Numbered from the stretch's first letter, positions 27,115 to 37,626 are shown. The stretch: DNA of 64,000 nt from Candidatus Gastranaerophilales bacterium (GCA_944324315.1 CALUVW010000001.1:186001-250000), one strand, 5' to 3'. Notes: generated by a model not told the origin, from the sequence alone. A program made the numbers and translations.

Positions 27115-27513
27115 ATGGAAATTACTGGAGTATCCTCAAAAGCTTACACATCAGCAGCGGCATCTGTTGAAGAAGAAGATGAATTAAAAGAAGCGCAGGA
27201 AGAAAATTCTGCAGAAGAAGCAAAAGAATACGGCGTATCAGCAAAAGCTTCGGAAGAAAAAGATGTAACGGATTTTTCATCATCAGGCTATGATGAATCT
27301 GATGTGGAAGAAAAAGCAACTAATTATTTGAAAAATATTATGTTTGTTAATAATTTGACAGATGAATCATCTGCTGCATTACAGAACTATTTGAATACAT
27401 TTGATGCAGCTGATTTTATCAAAAAATACGGTCCGTTTTCATCAACTGCCGAAATTTCAGCAGCAATGTATGCCGCTGTCGGAAGTTTGATTAAACAACA
27501 AGATGACGAATAA
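27115..27513 (+). CDS. Small acidic protein, family shared with 52011-52379
   Basis: This 132-residue protein has an acidic, low-complexity N-terminal half (A-S-V-E-E-E-D-E and similar). Its C-terminal half, Y-L-N-T-F-D-A-A-D-F-I-K-K then A-M-Y-A-A-V-G-S-L-I-K, matches Y-L-E-N-F-D-V-K-K-F-M-K-K and V-M-Y-N-E-T-E-G-L-V-K of the protein at 52011. The start follows GAAAGGACAGG. No known domain is recognised; the conserved half looks like a small helical bundle. Confidence 0.65.
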   Translation: MEITGVSSKAYTSAAASVEEEDELKEAQEENSAEEAKEYGVSAKASEEKDVTDFSSSGYDESDVEEKATNYLKNIMFVNNLTDESSAALQNYLNTFDAADFIKKYGPFSSTAEISAAMYAAVGSLIKQQDDE

Positions 27514-27536
27514 CTGAATAAATAATTGTGAAAAAC

Positions 27537-27610
27537 TCTATTGTCGTATAAAGTTATCCTGAATGTCAGATTGACCTCCGTGTTTCAGGATTCTGCATGA
27601 CGACAATAGA
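27537..27610. repeat. Palindromic element between convergent genes
   Basis: TCTATTGTCGT (27537-27547) is exactly complementary to ACGACAATAGA (27600-27610), enclosing about 50 bp that include degenerate halves TTATCCTGAATG and GTTTCAGGATTC of the dispersed repeat family. A T-tract follows on the plus side. It may act as a terminator for the small gene and metG. Confidence 0.5.
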
Positions 27611-27617
27611 ATTTTTG

Positions 27618-29204
27618 TTATTTTTTTACAGATTTATCTGCCAGTTCTGAGTCAACCCTCAAAAATACCGGTTTGATATCTTCTTTTGAGATTAGCTTGC
27701 CGCATTTTATATTGTCAGCGGTTAAATCATCAAGCTTTGTTTTTAAATCAAAAGAAAGCTGGCGTGCCATATCTCGAGCAATATTCGGACAGTAAGGATA
27801 AATCAGCGCACAGATTATGCACATAATATCAAGAACATTTGTCAGCACCTGTCCGCATTCTGTCATTTTTTCTTCTTTTGCTAAAGTCCATGGGGCATTG
27901 TCCTGAACGTATTTGTTTGCGGCGTCTACAAGTGAAATGATTTCCTGTGAAGCTTCTGCTATTTCAAAGTTATCAAAGTGGTTTTTGACAATTTGGACGG
28001 TTCCTAGGGCTTTTTTAGCAAGACTGCAAGATCCTGAAACGAGTTCAGGATGACCTGAGAGTTTAAATTCAGGCTTTACCTCTCCGTCAAAATATTTGAC
28101 AAGCATAGATAATGTTCTGTTTAATAGATTTCCCATGCTGTTTGCAAGGTGTGCGTTAACTTTTTCTTTAAAATCGTCATCTGAATAGTTTCCGTCGCGT
28201 CCGCAGGGGGCGGATGATGCCATGTAGTATCTGAAAGCGTCAGGATGTTCCAGATTAAAGCTTTCAAGTACAGATGTCGGCGAAATTACGTTGCCTAAAG
28301 ATTTTGACATTTTTGATTCGTCAATGGTAATCCATCCGTGAGCAAAAATGTGTTTTGGAAGCGGCAGATCAAGCGCAAGCAAAAATGCAGGCCAGTATAT
28401 GCTGTGGAATTTTAAAATATCTTTTCCGATAACATGTACATCAGCCGGCCAGTATTTTTGGAAGGTTTCAGACGGGGTTTCTGTGTCAAACCCGAGTGCC
28501 GTGATATAATTTGACAGAGCATCAATCCAAACATAAATAGATTGTTCGCTGTCGCTTAATACATCAATACCCCACTGAACATTTGATTTTGCGCGGGAAA
28601 CAGAGATGTCCTGAATATCTTCAAGCTGGTTTATAACTTCGTTTGCTCTGAAATCAGGTACAATAAAAGTCGGATTTTCTTTAATATGTTTTATAATTGC
28701 ATCTTTGTATTTTGTAAGTCTGAAAAAGTAGTTTTCTTCTTTAACAACTTCCGGTTTTTTCAAATGATCCGGGCAGAGACCGTCTTCTGTCAAATCTTTC
28801 GGATTTAAGAAGCATTCGCAGCCCTGACAGTATAGACCTTCATAAGAGTGTTTATAAATATCACCTTGTTTCAGAAGTTTATCGAATATTTTTTGAACAA
28901 TTTTTTCATGATCTTCATCAGTTGTTCTTATAAATTTTGTGTAATCAATATCCAGAGCTTTCCATGCGTCTTTGAATTTTTGTGCATTCATATCGCAGAG
29001 TTCTTTTGGCGTAATACCTTGCGCTGCTGCGGTTTTTTGAATTTTTATTCCGTGTTCGTCAGTTCCTGTGAGAAAAAATACATCATCACAACGTTGTTTG
29101 TAGTGTCTTGCTATTATATCAGTCAGTATTTTTTCATAAGCGTGACCGATGTGCGGAGCGCCGTTAACGTAATCTATTGCTGTTGTTAAATAAAATTTTT
29201 CCAT
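27618..29204 (-). CDS. metG: Methionyl-tRNA synthetase, with repeat-derived insertion
   Basis: Class I synthetase of 528 residues charging tRNA-Met. The active-site HIGH box is A-P-H-I-G-H-A-Y, the KMSKS loop is E-S-K-M-S-K-S-L-G, and the zinc knuckle is C-Q-G-C with C-P-D-H. The anticodon-binding helical domain is present; the C-terminal tRNA-binding domain found in some forms is absent. Within that helical region the peptide G-H-P-E-L-V-S-G-S is encoded by an inserted palindromic repeat (28021-28058). The start follows AAAGGAAAACAAG. Confidence 0.97.
   Translation of the reverse strand: MEKFYLTTAIDYVNGAPHIGHAYEKILTDIIARHYKQRCDDVFFLTGTDEHGIKIQKTAAAQGITPKELCDMNAQKFKDAWKALDIDYTKFIRTTDEDHEKIVQKIFDKLLKQGDIYKHSYEGLYCQGCECFLNPKDLTEDGLCPDHLKKPEVVKEENYFFRLTKYKDAIIKHIKENPTFIVPDFRANEVINQLEDIQDISVSRAKSNVQWGIDVLSDSEQSIYVWIDALSNYITALGFDTETPSETFQKYWPADVHVIGKDILKFHSIYWPAFLLALDLPLPKHIFAHGWITIDESKMSKSLGNVISPTSVLESFNLEHPDAFRYYMASSAPCGRDGNYSDDDFKEKVNAHLANSMGNLLNRTLSMLVKYFDGEVKPEFKLSGHPELVSGSCSLAKKALGTVQIVKNHFDNFEIAEASQEIISLVDAANKYVQDNAPWTLAKEEKMTECGQVLTNVLDIMCIICALIYPYCPNIARDMARQLSFDLKTKLDDLTADNIKCGKLISKEDIKPVFLRVDSELADKSVKK
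28021..28058 (-). repeat. In-frame palindromic repeat inside metG (HPELVSGS type)
   Basis: ATCCTGAA and TTCAGGAT (28031-28051) form a perfect 8-bp inverted repeat around ACGAG. On the coding strand the element reads as G-H-P-E-L-V-S-G-S. Peptides of this sequence are a known fingerprint of dispersed intergenic repeats that invaded open reading frames. It is the same family as the units at 8806 and 13906. Confidence 0.7.
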
Positions 29205-29251
29205 CTTGTTTTCCTTTAATAATTCTTTTTAAATAAATTTTATCATAAAAA

Positions 29252-30871
29252 CTATTTTCGTTTAAATATTATATATCGGAAACCAGTGTCAATAACGACT
29301 TCTGGTTTGTAATTTTTCTGAACAAATCCGCAGAAATTCAGCGCGTAATCGTTACAGATATATTGAAAATAGTAGTCTTTCATATTTAAGTTATTAAAAA
29401 TAATATATTCAGGCATTTTATTTTTATAATGTTCAATAATTTTTTCTTCTGTGAAAGTTTCTATATAAAGCGGTAATAGTGAATTATAAAAATCATCAGA
29501 CCGTACTCCGGCAAGAAAATTTACGGTCATTCCCTCAGGAAAAATAACTGCATTTCCGTCTGCGTTATTCAAATATTTGATAAGTTCATTTGTACTTTCT
29601 GCAAGATCTTTTGCTGTGTAAACAGTACCTTTTGGGGTTTGAATTTTTCCCTCTGCATGAGAGAGCATGTGAAAATTTGCATTGATATATAGTATTGACG
29701 CTGCCAGAAGGTAAATTCCCGCAATTTTTTCAAGCCTTTCAGGAATAAATTTGAACATCAGCGCAAGAATTGCAATCAAAACAATTGATATATAATAGTT
29801 TCCGTAGCTGTAGAGAAGCATTACCCAGAAAACTTTAGCACTAACTGCAAGTGCTGAAATTATTAGTATCGCAAGGTTTGAGTTAATTTTTCTAAAACCT
29901 GCAGCCGCACTTATTAAAAGCAGCAACGGTAAAAAACCGAAAGCAGTTTTGATATTTTCGCTAAAAAACCACAAAAACCCGCAATAGCCTAAAATAGATA
30001 CAATAATAGATAAGGTTTTGTTTTTTTGAAATAAACAGGCTCCGAAAAGTATTATTGCAAAAGGAATTGCGGTTTTTAAAAATAGCAGAAAATCAGTCGG
30101 TATTACTTTCGGATGAAAATATATCCCGCTGTTCTGGTAAAAATAAATTAAAGTTTTGCTTTTAGCCATTAAACCGGTTATCGCGAGTGAATTTATTAAA
30201 TCACCGAATGAAAGCCCCTGAATAAACAAAATTCCAAAGCTCAATAATGAAGGAATTAAAAAACACAAAAAAGCTTTCCAATTTTTAAATTTTATTATAA
30301 AAAACAGTATTATTAATGCGTAAAGCAGAAAATCATATTTGCATGTAATACAAATTCCTGCAATCAATGCGCTTATGCAAAGCTTTGAAGATTTTTTGTT
30401 ATCATTGAATTTTAAAAGGAAGTAAAGAGAATATAAAAAAGCAATCAAACCATATAAAACAGCCCATGAATAAGGAAAATGGAAGTTAAAAATACTTGTG
30501 GTTGTTACACAAATAGTGATTGTAAAAACTCCGATACAAAAACTCAAAAATTTACTCAGAAATTTTTGAGCAATAATATAAATTCCGCTGATTGTAAGAA
30601 TTGAAGATATACAACCTGCAATATAAAGTGTTGAAAGTTTTGCGCCAAAAATTTTGTATAAAACAGCATTAATCTGATACGCCAGAGGTCCGTAAATATT
30701 AAATAAATCCTTGTATAAAATGCCTCCGTTTAAAATTTGTTCGGGATAATAAACCTCCCGCCCAAAGTCTATCAAAATATTTGAATAATGACCGCAAAAA
30801 AATAATAATCCCGTAATACACAATATCCATAATAAAATCAGGTATTTGTTTTCTTTTAAAACTTCTTTCAT
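29252..30871 (-). CDS. Multi-pass membrane protein, GT39/ArnT-like glycosyltransferase candidate
   Basis: About 539 residues with eleven or more hydrophobic segments. After the first helix it has I-D-F-G-R-E-V-Y-Y-P-E-Q-I-L, where a D/E-rich first loop is typical of GT-C glycosyltransferases (PMT/ArnT superfamily), followed by Y-G-P-L-A-Y-Q. A soluble tail of about 120 residues ends the protein. A lipid-linked sugar donor is expected but unproven. The start at 30871 (M-K-E-V) is preferred over the frame's first ATG at 30889; neither has a good ribosome site. Confidence 0.6.
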   Translation of the reverse strand: MKEVLKENKYLILLWILCITGLLFFCGHYSNILIDFGREVYYPEQILNGGILYKDLFNIYGPLAYQINAVLYKIFGAKLSTLYIAGCISSILTISGIYIIAQKFLSKFLSFCIGVFTITICVTTTSIFNFHFPYSWAVLYGLIAFLYSLYFLLKFNDNKKSSKLCISALIAGICITCKYDFLLYALIILFFIIKFKNWKAFLCFLIPSLLSFGILFIQGLSFGDLINSLAITGLMAKSKTLIYFYQNSGIYFHPKVIPTDFLLFLKTAIPFAIILFGACLFQKNKTLSIIVSILGYCGFLWFFSENIKTAFGFLPLLLLISAAAGFRKINSNLAILIISALAVSAKVFWVMLLYSYGNYYISIVLIAILALMFKFIPERLEKIAGIYLLAASILYINANFHMLSHAEGKIQTPKGTVYTAKDLAESTNELIKYLNNADGNAVIFPEGMTVNFLAGVRSDDFYNSLLPLYIETFTEEKIIEHYKNKMPEYIIFNNLNMKDYYFQYICNDYALNFCGFVQKNYKPEVVIDTGFRYIIFKRK

Positions 30872-30965
30872 ATTACAAAAATGTAACAAATAATTATATA
30901 AAAAGCAATTTTTATAAAATAAAAATTTTTATATATATGTACAAAGGTTAGAAAGGTGGTTTTTA

Positions 30966-31376
30966 ATGTCTCCATCATGGGCAGATAATTTAGATATGTT
31001 AGCACAAAACGGAGTGTTAGAATTTGATGCACCATCCTACGTAACAGGTCAGTCTCCAAGATATGTAGGAAGTATCGCATATACCCCGTCTCCCTTTGTT
31101 GGACCTGCTCCAAGCGGTCAAAATCTTTCGCAGCCGAAAATTGATGAATTTAAACCGGCAGATAAAGGAGGCGGAGGAGTTAAAAATCCGGCCTGGAAAA
31201 AATGGTTGTTTGGTTTAATCACTGCCGGAGTTCTGGTTTTTGGCGGATGGAAATTTAAGTCAAAAATAATCCCTTGGCTCAAAAATTTACCTAAGACATT
31301 AAAGTTTGATAAAATTACAGATTTCTTTAAAAACAGTTGGAATAAATTGTTTAAGAAAAAATCCATAACCCCTTAA
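30966..31376 (+). CDS. Small single-pass membrane protein with Pro/Gly-rich N-terminus
   Basis: The 136-residue protein starts behind the strong site AGAAAGGTGG. It has a non-charged, Ser/Pro-rich N-terminal 60 residues (includes P-S-P-F-V-G), a glycine run, one membrane helix (about 80-97) and a Lys-rich tail with W/F residues. No family is recognised. A GTAAC-type motif lies about 85 bp upstream. A terminator hairpin follows. Confidence 0.6.
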   Translation: MSPSWADNLDMLAQNGVLEFDAPSYVTGQSPRYVGSIAYTPSPFVGPAPSGQNLSQPKIDEFKPADKGGGGVKNPAWKKWLFGLITAGVLVFGGWKFKSKIIPWLKNLPKTLKFDKITDFFKNSWNKLFKKKSITP

Positions 31377-31392
31377 TTAATCCTTTCTTTTT

Positions 31393-31426
31393 CCTCTCTT
31401 TCGATTTCGGAAGAGAGGTTTGTTTT
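31393..31426 (+). terminator. Terminator after the small membrane protein gene
   Basis: CCTCTCTTTC pairs with GGAAGAGAGG (one wobble) around a 6-nt loop, followed by TTTGTTTT. Confidence 0.82.
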
Positions 31427-31467
31427 AAAAATTATATTTAAAAATTTTTTTAGTGTAAAATAATCCT

Positions 31468-31977
31468 ATGGATAAAAATATCATCTTAATCGGCATGATG
31501 GGAAGCGGAAAAACCACAACGGGTAAAGATCTTCAAAAGGTGTTACCGGATTTTCGCTATGTTGATATAGATGAAGAAATAGAAAAAAGCACACAGAAAA
31601 AAATATCTGAAATCTTTTTAAGACACGGGGAACCGTTTTTCAGAATGTTAGAAGCCGACAAAATAAAAAAATTTTGTAGAGAAAAAAAACTTATTATATC
31701 AACAGGAGGCGGAGCTTTTGAAAACGAAGATAATAGAAAGTTGATGCTTAACAATGGTGTTGTGATTTATTTAAAGGCTTCTGCTGAAGAAATTTATGAA
31801 CGTATAAAAAATGAAACTCACAGACCGCTTTTAAAGAAAAATTTTTCTGTTGAAAAAATTGCATCATTAATAAAATTGCGTGAAAAAAATTATGAAAAAG
31901 CACACTATACAATAGATACAACAGGAAAGTCAACACAGATTGTAGTTAATGAAATTCTCGGAGTAGTTAATGGTTAA
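31468..31977 (+). CDS. aroK: Shikimate kinase
   Basis: The 169-residue P-loop kinase phosphorylates shikimate in the chorismate pathway. It has G-M-M-G-S-G-K-T-T (Walker A), D-I-D-E (metal and shikimate binding), F-R-x-x-E, S-T-G-G-G-A and R-P-L-L in the lid. Its ATG is 6 nt after TAAAAT, with no Shine-Dalgarno, so the message is probably leaderless. The stop overlaps aroB by 8 bp. Confidence 0.95.
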   Translation: MDKNIILIGMMGSGKTTTGKDLQKVLPDFRYVDIDEEIEKSTQKKISEIFLRHGEPFFRMLEADKIKKFCREKKLIISTGGGAFENEDNRKLMLNNGVVIYLKASAEEIYERIKNETHRPLLKKNFSVEKIASLIKLREKNYEKAHYTIDTTGKSTQIVVNEILGVVNG

Positions 31978-33052
31978 TCTTTCGGTGAATATAAACTCAG
32001 AAAATACAAGTTATCCGATTTTTATTGAAAATGAAGAAATTCAACAAACGTTTAATGAAATTAAGCTGTTGCTTGAAAAACGTAACTATCTCGCCGTAGT
32101 TTCAGAAAAAGTAGAAAAATTGTACGGTAAAATTTTAAATATTCCGCGGGAACACAAATTTGTATTGAAAGACGGAGAAAAAGAAAAAAATTTTAAAAAT
32201 TATAAAAAAATAACAGATTGTGCATTAAAAATGAAACTAACGCGCCGTGATGCAATTATTGCAATCGGAGGCGGAGTTGTGGGAGATCTTGCAGGTTTTG
32301 TTGCATCAACCTATATGAGAGGCATAGATTTTATTCAGGTTCCGACAACACTTCTTGCCTGTGTTGACAGTTCTGTAGGAGGAAAAGTTGCAATAGATAC
32401 AGATTTTGGGAAAAATCTGGTAGGAGCTTTTTATCAGCCTAAAGCTGTTTTTATAAATCCGAAATTTCTAAAATCCCTTGATGACAGGCAGTTTAAAACA
32501 GGTATGGCAGAAGTTGTAAAATATTCTTTTATTGAAAAAAGCTGTAAATGCGAAGAAGAATTAAATCTTACCAATTTTTTGAGTGAAAAATATGAAAAAA
32601 TTCTTATTCGTGATGAAAAAACACTGCTAAAACTAATTGAAATATGCGTAAAACTAAAGATTTCCGTTGTTGAAAAAGATGAAAAGGAAAGTGGGTTAAG
32701 AAGAATTTTAAATTTCGGGCACACATACGGGCATGCAATAGAAAAAATTACAAAATATAAAAAATTTACTCATGGCGAAGCAATTGTAGAAGGAATGAAG
32801 TTTGCCTTTAATCTGGCAGTGAAAAAGAATTTGATAGATAAAAATTACAAATTTTTAGCGGATGACGTTATGAAGAAGTTTAATTTCGTTGTACTTCCGC
32901 AATTTTCTCTTGATAAAATGATTGAATTAATGTGCGCAGATAAAAAGGCAACATCACAAAACATTGTATTTATTCTGCCAACTGACTACTCTGCTGTCGA
33001 AGCATTTGAAATAAATCCTAAGGAGTTAGAAGGTATTTTACAGTTTAAATAA
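31970..33052 (+). CDS. aroB: 3-dehydroquinate synthase
   Basis: The 360-residue NAD- and metal-dependent enzyme forms dehydroquinate from DAHP. Motifs seen are G-G-G-V-V-G-D-L-A-G-F-V-A-S, the K-V-A-I-D-x-x-x-G-K-N substrate strand and the metal-ligand segments F-G-H-T-Y-G-H-A-I-E and H-G-E-A-I. Translation start follows GGAG within the aroK end, indicating coupled translation. Confidence 0.95.
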   Translation: MVNLSVNINSENTSYPIFIENEEIQQTFNEIKLLLEKRNYLAVVSEKVEKLYGKILNIPREHKFVLKDGEKEKNFKNYKKITDCALKMKLTRRDAIIAIGGGVVGDLAGFVASTYMRGIDFIQVPTTLLACVDSSVGGKVAIDTDFGKNLVGAFYQPKAVFINPKFLKSLDDRQFKTGMAEVVKYSFIEKSCKCEEELNLTNFLSEKYEKILIRDEKTLLKLIEICVKLKISVVEKDEKESGLRRILNFGHTYGHAIEKITKYKKFTHGEAIVEGMKFAFNLAVKKNLIDKNYKFLADDVMKKFNFVVLPQFSLDKMIELMCADKKATSQNIVFILPTDYSAVEAFEINPKELEGILQFK

Positions 33053-33083
33053 AAAAGCTGCCATTTTTGGCAGCTTTTTTATT
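33051..33083. terminator. Bidirectional terminator between aroB and rpoD
   Basis: AAAAAAGCTGCC pairs with GGCAGCTTTTTT around ATTTTT. It serves the two convergent operons. Confidence 0.9.
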
Positions 33084-33088
33084 ACAAT

Positions 33089-34189
33089 TTATGATTCTAC
33101 GTATTCTCTTAATCTTTTTGATCTGTTGGGGTGGCGTAGTTTTCTCAATGCTTTAGCTTCAATTTGTCTGATACGTTCTCTGGTTACCCCGAACAATTGC
33201 CCGACTTCTTCTAATGTTCTCTGGCGTCCGTCGTCCATACCGAAACGCAGTCTCAACACATCACGTTCTCTCGGTGATAGTGTGCATAAAACTTCTGCTA
33301 AATCTTCTCTTAAAAGTTCAGATGCAACTGTTTTTATCGGAGCATCAGCTTCTTTATCTTCAATAAAATCACCAAGACGTGAATCTTCTTCTTTACCAAT
33401 CGGTGTTTCTAAAGATAACGGTTCCTGAGCAATTTTAATGATTTCACGAAGTTTCGGGATAGAAACGTTCATTTCTATTGCAAGTTCATCTTCGGTCGGT
33501 TTTCTTGAAAGTTCTTGAGCTAAGCGTCTTGTAACTTTTTTCAACTTGTTAATTGTTTCAACCATGTGAACGGGAATACGGATAGTTCTTGCCTGATCCG
33601 CAATAGCTCTTGTAATAGCCTGTCTAATCCACCATGTTGCATAAGTTGAAAATTTGAATCCTCTTTCGTGATCAAATTTTTCTGCTGCACGAATAAGCCC
33701 GAGGTTGCCTTCCTGAATTAAGTCTAAGAATAGCATTCCGCGTCCTACGTATTTTTTAGCAATACTAACAACCAGACGCAGGTTTGCCTGAACGAGTTTT
33801 CTTTTTGCAATTGCTCCGGGAGTTCCGCCTTCAAGAATTTTTCTTGCAAGTTCAATTTCTTCGTTTGCGGAAAGAAGTTTAATTCTACCGATTTCTCTTA
33901 AATATAATCTTACCGGATCGTCAACAGCTATACCTTTTGGAACGTCAAAATCCGTTTCAGCATTTTCGTCATGGCTGTTCATCATATAGATATCTTCTAA
34001 ATTAGCTTTGTTTTCCATTTTGGCAGTAACAATATCTTCAATATTGTCGGTGCTGATATCCATATTCATATAATTAACATTATCTGCATCGGCAGAAATA
34101 GCTGTTTCATCATCAATATCATGTAAGTCAATATTATCTTCATCCATAATGCTTACAATAGAGGAGCTGCTTTGTCTTTTTTTACTCAT
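33089..34189 (-). CDS. rpoD: Primary sigma factor RpoD/SigA
   Basis: The 366-residue sigma-70 group 1 factor has an acidic N-terminus (1-85) and region 1.2 ([11 protein letters not shown]). Region 2 has the -10 recognition stretch [15 protein letters not shown]. Region 3 starts R-I-P-V-H-M, and region 4 has the -35 binding helix [10 protein letters not shown]. It follows dnaG with an 8-bp overlap, the classic dnaG-rpoD macromolecular synthesis order. No ribosomal rpsU gene is attached. Confidence 0.96.
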   Translation of the reverse strand: MSKKRQSSSSIVSIMDEDNIDLHDIDDETAISADADNVNYMNMDISTDNIEDIVTAKMENKANLEDIYMMNSHDENAETDFDVPKGIAVDDPVRLYLREIGRIKLLSANEEIELARKILEGGTPGAIAKRKLVQANLRLVVSIAKKYVGRGMLFLDLIQEGNLGLIRAAEKFDHERGFKFSTYATWWIRQAITRAIADQARTIRIPVHMVETINKLKKVTRRLAQELSRKPTEDELAIEMNVSIPKLREIIKIAQEPLSLETPIGKEEDSRLGDFIEDKEADAPIKTVASELLREDLAEVLCTLSPRERDVLRLRFGMDDGRQRTLEEVGQLFGVTRERIRQIEAKALRKLRHPNRSKRLREYVES

Positions 34190-36071
34190 TCATTTTCTCC
34201 AATTTTAATCTGTTGTTTATCTTATCTCTTAGCTGCATTTGAATTTTTAGGGCTTCTGTTTCATTATCATTTGCGCTTTTATATAAATTTCTGATTTTTT
34301 CCTGTTCTTTTTCTTTTTGACACTGGTTGATTTTATTTATATTTTCGTTGATTGCTGTTATAAAATCTTTTTCGTCAAGGTTTTGGAATGTTTCTGAAAT
34401 TGAAATTATATCTGTTATGATTTTTTGTGTTTCAGGTTCGTTAACAAAAGCTGTATACAGATTTTCAATCAATTCTTTCACATTATTTACGGTACATGTT
34501 AATTTGTCAATTGTAGATTTTACATTTATTAACGTTTCATCCGTAAACAGGGCGCCATCTGTCATTTGCTTGATTTCATCAAATGAAAAATGGTTGTCGG
34601 TTACAAGAAAAACGCTCAATAAATTTTTTTGCGCTTTTTCTGAAATTGATATATTTTTCTTAACAATTCTTTCAACATTTTTTTCTTGCGCAGCAGAATT
34701 AGCCATATTAAGTTCTGATTTTTTAACTTCACGCATAAACGCGTTTTCATCAATATTTAAAGTGTTTGCAATCATTCTGATATATTCTGATTTTACTATT
34801 TCATTGTGGATTTCCATCAGAAGAGGAATTATTTCTTTAACTGTTTTTGTTTTTTCTATAGGGGTTTTGGGTTTATCTTTCATTATGCTGTTTAGCTGAA
34901 AATCAAGCAGCAACGGGGCATGTGCCATGTATTCTTTGTAGCTTTCCGCACCGACGGAACGGATAAATTCATCCGGATCTTTGCCTTCAGGCGGGGCAAT
35001 TACCCTTATTTCACATGAATATTTATCGTTGGAGGTTGAGATATAGCTTTCATCGAATTGTTTTATATTTCCCAGTCCTTGAAAAGCTTCTTTAATAAGT
35101 TCTGCATTTCTGTTAGTGGCTTTTTGTCCTGCGGAATCCGTATCAAAGGATAAATAAATCCTTCTTGACGGCGTGTACCTTGAAAGGAGCTTAATATGGT
35201 CAGCCGTTAAAGAGGTTCCGCAGGAAGCCACTGCATTCTCAATCCCATGTGCCTGGGCTGAGATTACATCGAAATAACCTTCCATTAATATAACGCTGTC
35301 GTCATTTTTTATTGAATCTTTTGCTGTATAAAGTCCGTATAATAATTTACTTTTATTATATATCAAAGAATCTGAAGAGTTCAAATATTTTGGCTGTTGA
35401 TCTTTTTCAATAGCTCTTGCGCCAAATGCTACATAATCGCCAAATTCATTCTGAATAGGAATGATAATGCGGTTGCGAAATCTGTCAATATATTCACCGT
35501 CCCGGGATTTTACAATCAGCCCTGCTTTTTCCATAACTTCTTCTGAAAATTCGTTGCGGAATTTTTTATAAAACATAGCGTATGCTTTCGGGGCAACTCC
35601 GAGTGTAAATTTTTCAATAATGTCTTTTGTAATTCCGCGTCCGGTTAAATATTCTATTACATGCGTTGTTTCAGGTTCTTTATCTTTCAAAAGTCTTAAA
35701 TTATAAAATTCGGCAGCTTTTTTACAAGCTTTTATCATTTCTTCTTTAAGCCCTTTAGATTCGGATTTATGAAAGTTTTTAGGCATTTCAAGGCCGAATC
35801 TTTCGGCAAGTTCTTTGATAACGTCTATAAACTCTTTATTCTGCGTTTTCATTATAAAGGTTAACGCATCACCGCCTGCTCCGCAGCCAAAGCATTTATA
35901 AATTCCGAGATTGGGGTTTACGGAAAATGAGGGGGTTTTTTCTTTGTGGAACGGACATAATCCCCAGTAATGACTTCCGTTTTTCTTTAGGATAACCTCT
36001 TTGGATACTACTTCGACTATATCCAGACGATCTTTAATTTGAGATACTAATTCTTCAATAGTATTTGCCAT
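34182..36071 (-). CDS. dnaG: DNA primase
   Basis: 629 residues: an N-terminal CHC2 zinc finger ([11 protein letters not shown] and C-F-G-C-G-A-G-G), the TOPRIM catalytic core with M-E-G-Y-F-D-V and the acidic [10 protein letters not shown], and a helical C-terminal helicase-binding region. The enzyme makes RNA primers at the replication fork. The ATG lies 6 nt after TAAAAT, suggesting a leaderless transcript. Confidence 0.97.
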   Translation of the reverse strand: MANTIEELVSQIKDRLDIVEVVSKEVILKKNGSHYWGLCPFHKEKTPSFSVNPNLGIYKCFGCGAGGDALTFIMKTQNKEFIDVIKELAERFGLEMPKNFHKSESKGLKEEMIKACKKAAEFYNLRLLKDKEPETTHVIEYLTGRGITKDIIEKFTLGVAPKAYAMFYKKFRNEFSEEVMEKAGLIVKSRDGEYIDRFRNRIIIPIQNEFGDYVAFGARAIEKDQQPKYLNSSDSLIYNKSKLLYGLYTAKDSIKNDDSVILMEGYFDVISAQAHGIENAVASCGTSLTADHIKLLSRYTPSRRIYLSFDTDSAGQKATNRNAELIKEAFQGLGNIKQFDESYISTSNDKYSCEIRVIAPPEGKDPDEFIRSVGAESYKEYMAHAPLLLDFQLNSIMKDKPKTPIEKTKTVKEIIPLLMEIHNEIVKSEYIRMIANTLNIDENAFMREVKKSELNMANSAAQEKNVERIVKKNISISEKAQKNLLSVFLVTDNHFSFDEIKQMTDGALFTDETLINVKSTIDKLTCTVNNVKELIENLYTAFVNEPETQKIITDIISISETFQNLDEKDFITAINENINKINQCQKEKEQEKIRNLYKSANDNETEALKIQMQLRDKINNRLKLEKMNE

Positions 36072-36161
36072 ACTTCCATTTTATCATTAACAAAAATTTT
36101 TATCAAAAGTATACCTATAAGGGTAATTGATTAGAAATGTTTTACAATTATTATTTTTGAT

Positions 36162-37595
36162 ATGAAAGACCTGTTATCAACGTGGGTAAATCAGGATATT
36201 GTTTTTATTAATAATATTAGAGAGCTTAAAAATATTAAAGGTCTTTCATCTAAAAGGCTCTGTATCATAAAGACTGATTTTAAAGATTTAGTCAGGATAA
36301 AAAAGGTTTCTAAATATTATTCTGGTGTGAAATTTTGGCTTGCCGGGAAAAATATTTCCCGTCAAAATATAGTAAAAGCAAAAGAATTTGGATTTGAAAA
36401 CGTTGTAGAATATCCTCTTAAGCAGGAAATTATTGATGATTTAATTAAACAAAAGCCTGATAAAGCTGCTGAAGAAGCAAGAATTGAAAAAGAAAACGCA
36501 AAATTTCTTGCTGTTAAAGGGCTAAAGGTTATGATTGTTGATGACAATCACCTGAATACTGAACTTTTAGCAGAAACTTTGAAGGCTCTTAACCTTAATT
36601 TGTCTGTGTATCAAAAACCGAAGGAAGCGGCAAAAGTTGTTGACAGAGAAAAATTTGATTTGTTTCTGCTGGATATAATGATGCCTGAACTGTCTGGATA
36701 TGATCTTGCCGCGATTATTAAGAAATCCAAACTTAATTATAATACTCCGATAATATTTGTTTCAGCCTTTTCGGATACTGAAAATAAGGTTAAAAGTTAC
36801 AATCTCGGTTCTTACGGGTTTATTGAAAAACCTTATAATATTAAAGTGGTAAAATCACAAATTTGCAGTCTTTTAAAAGCACATAATGACAGAGAACGTG
36901 AGGCACGCCAGCAGGACTCTTATCTTGCCATGGTAACTCATGATATGAAAGGCCCTGTGCAGGCTGAATTATCTGCGATACAGCTTCTTCTTGATATGTA
37001 CGGGGATGATTTGGAGGATGATAAAAAAGAAGTTCTTGTGAATTTGCTTCATTCAACAAAATATCTGCAAAATTTGGTCGTGAATGTTTTGCAAAAATAT
37101 AGATGCAACAGCGGAAACGGTGTTATTATAAATAAAAAACTTAATTCTTTTAAAAAACTTGTCAGTGAATGTTGTGACGAGACTAAGTATATGGCATCCG
37201 ACAGGAATTTAAAAATAAAAGTTTCTTATAAAACATGCATTGAAAATATTTACTTTGATTATGATGAGTTGAAACGTGTAATAAATAATATTTTAACGAA
37301 TGCAGTAAAATACAGCAGCAGAGATAATGATATTATTGTAAATATTATGAGTGATTCTGAAAATATTATATTTTCCGTAAAAAATTTTGGTATTGGAATT
37401 AATCTGCCAAATCCGAATGACGTGTTTGAAAAATTTACAACATTTTGTGAGTCTCAAAAAAGTGTTAATTCCGGGCTAGGTTTATATATATCTAAACAAA
37501 TTATTGATGCTCATGGCGGAACTATCAATTTTCACAGCATACCTGATAAAGAGACAACCGTAACATTTACAATTCCAATAAATATTGAAGCTTGA
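36162..37595 (+). CDS. Hybrid response regulator/histidine kinase
   Basis: A soluble 477-residue protein. Residues 1-105 have no clear motif (possibly a degenerate receiver). A REC domain follows at about 120-240 (I-V-D-D-N, phospho-acceptor Asp in L-L-D-I-M-M-P, Lys in I-E-K-P-Y). The HisKA helix has H in V-T-H-D-M-K-G-P, and the C-terminal HATPase has [10 protein letters not shown] and G-L-G-L-Y-I-S. REC-then-kinase order without a sensor is frequent in cyanobacteria. TTGATT and TATTAT place transcription start at the ATG (leaderless). Confidence 0.9.
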   Translation: MKDLLSTWVNQDIVFINNIRELKNIKGLSSKRLCIIKTDFKDLVRIKKVSKYYSGVKFWLAGKNISRQNIVKAKEFGFENVVEYPLKQEIIDDLIKQKPDKAAEEARIEKENAKFLAVKGLKVMIVDDNHLNTELLAETLKALNLNLSVYQKPKEAAKVVDREKFDLFLLDIMMPELSGYDLAAIIKKSKLNYNTPIIFVSAFSDTENKVKSYNLGSYGFIEKPYNIKVVKSQICSLLKAHNDREREARQQDSYLAMVTHDMKGPVQAELSAIQLLLDMYGDDLEDDKKEVLVNLLHSTKYLQNLVVNVLQKYRCNSGNGVIINKKLNSFKKLVSECCDETKYMASDRNLKIKVSYKTCIENIYFDYDELKRVINNILTNAVKYSSRDNDIIVNIMSDSENIIFSVKNFGIGINLPNPNDVFEKFTTFCESQKSVNSGLGLYISKQIIDAHGGTINFHSIPDKETTVTFTIPINIEA

Positions 37596-37626
37596 TGTAA
37601 TCTGTTTTTTTCATATAATAAATATT

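Noticed and set aside
34327-34899. 190-codon frame antisense to dnaG
   Set aside because: Shadow of a confident dnaG gene; hydrophobic composition is typical of antisense frames in AT-rich DNA.
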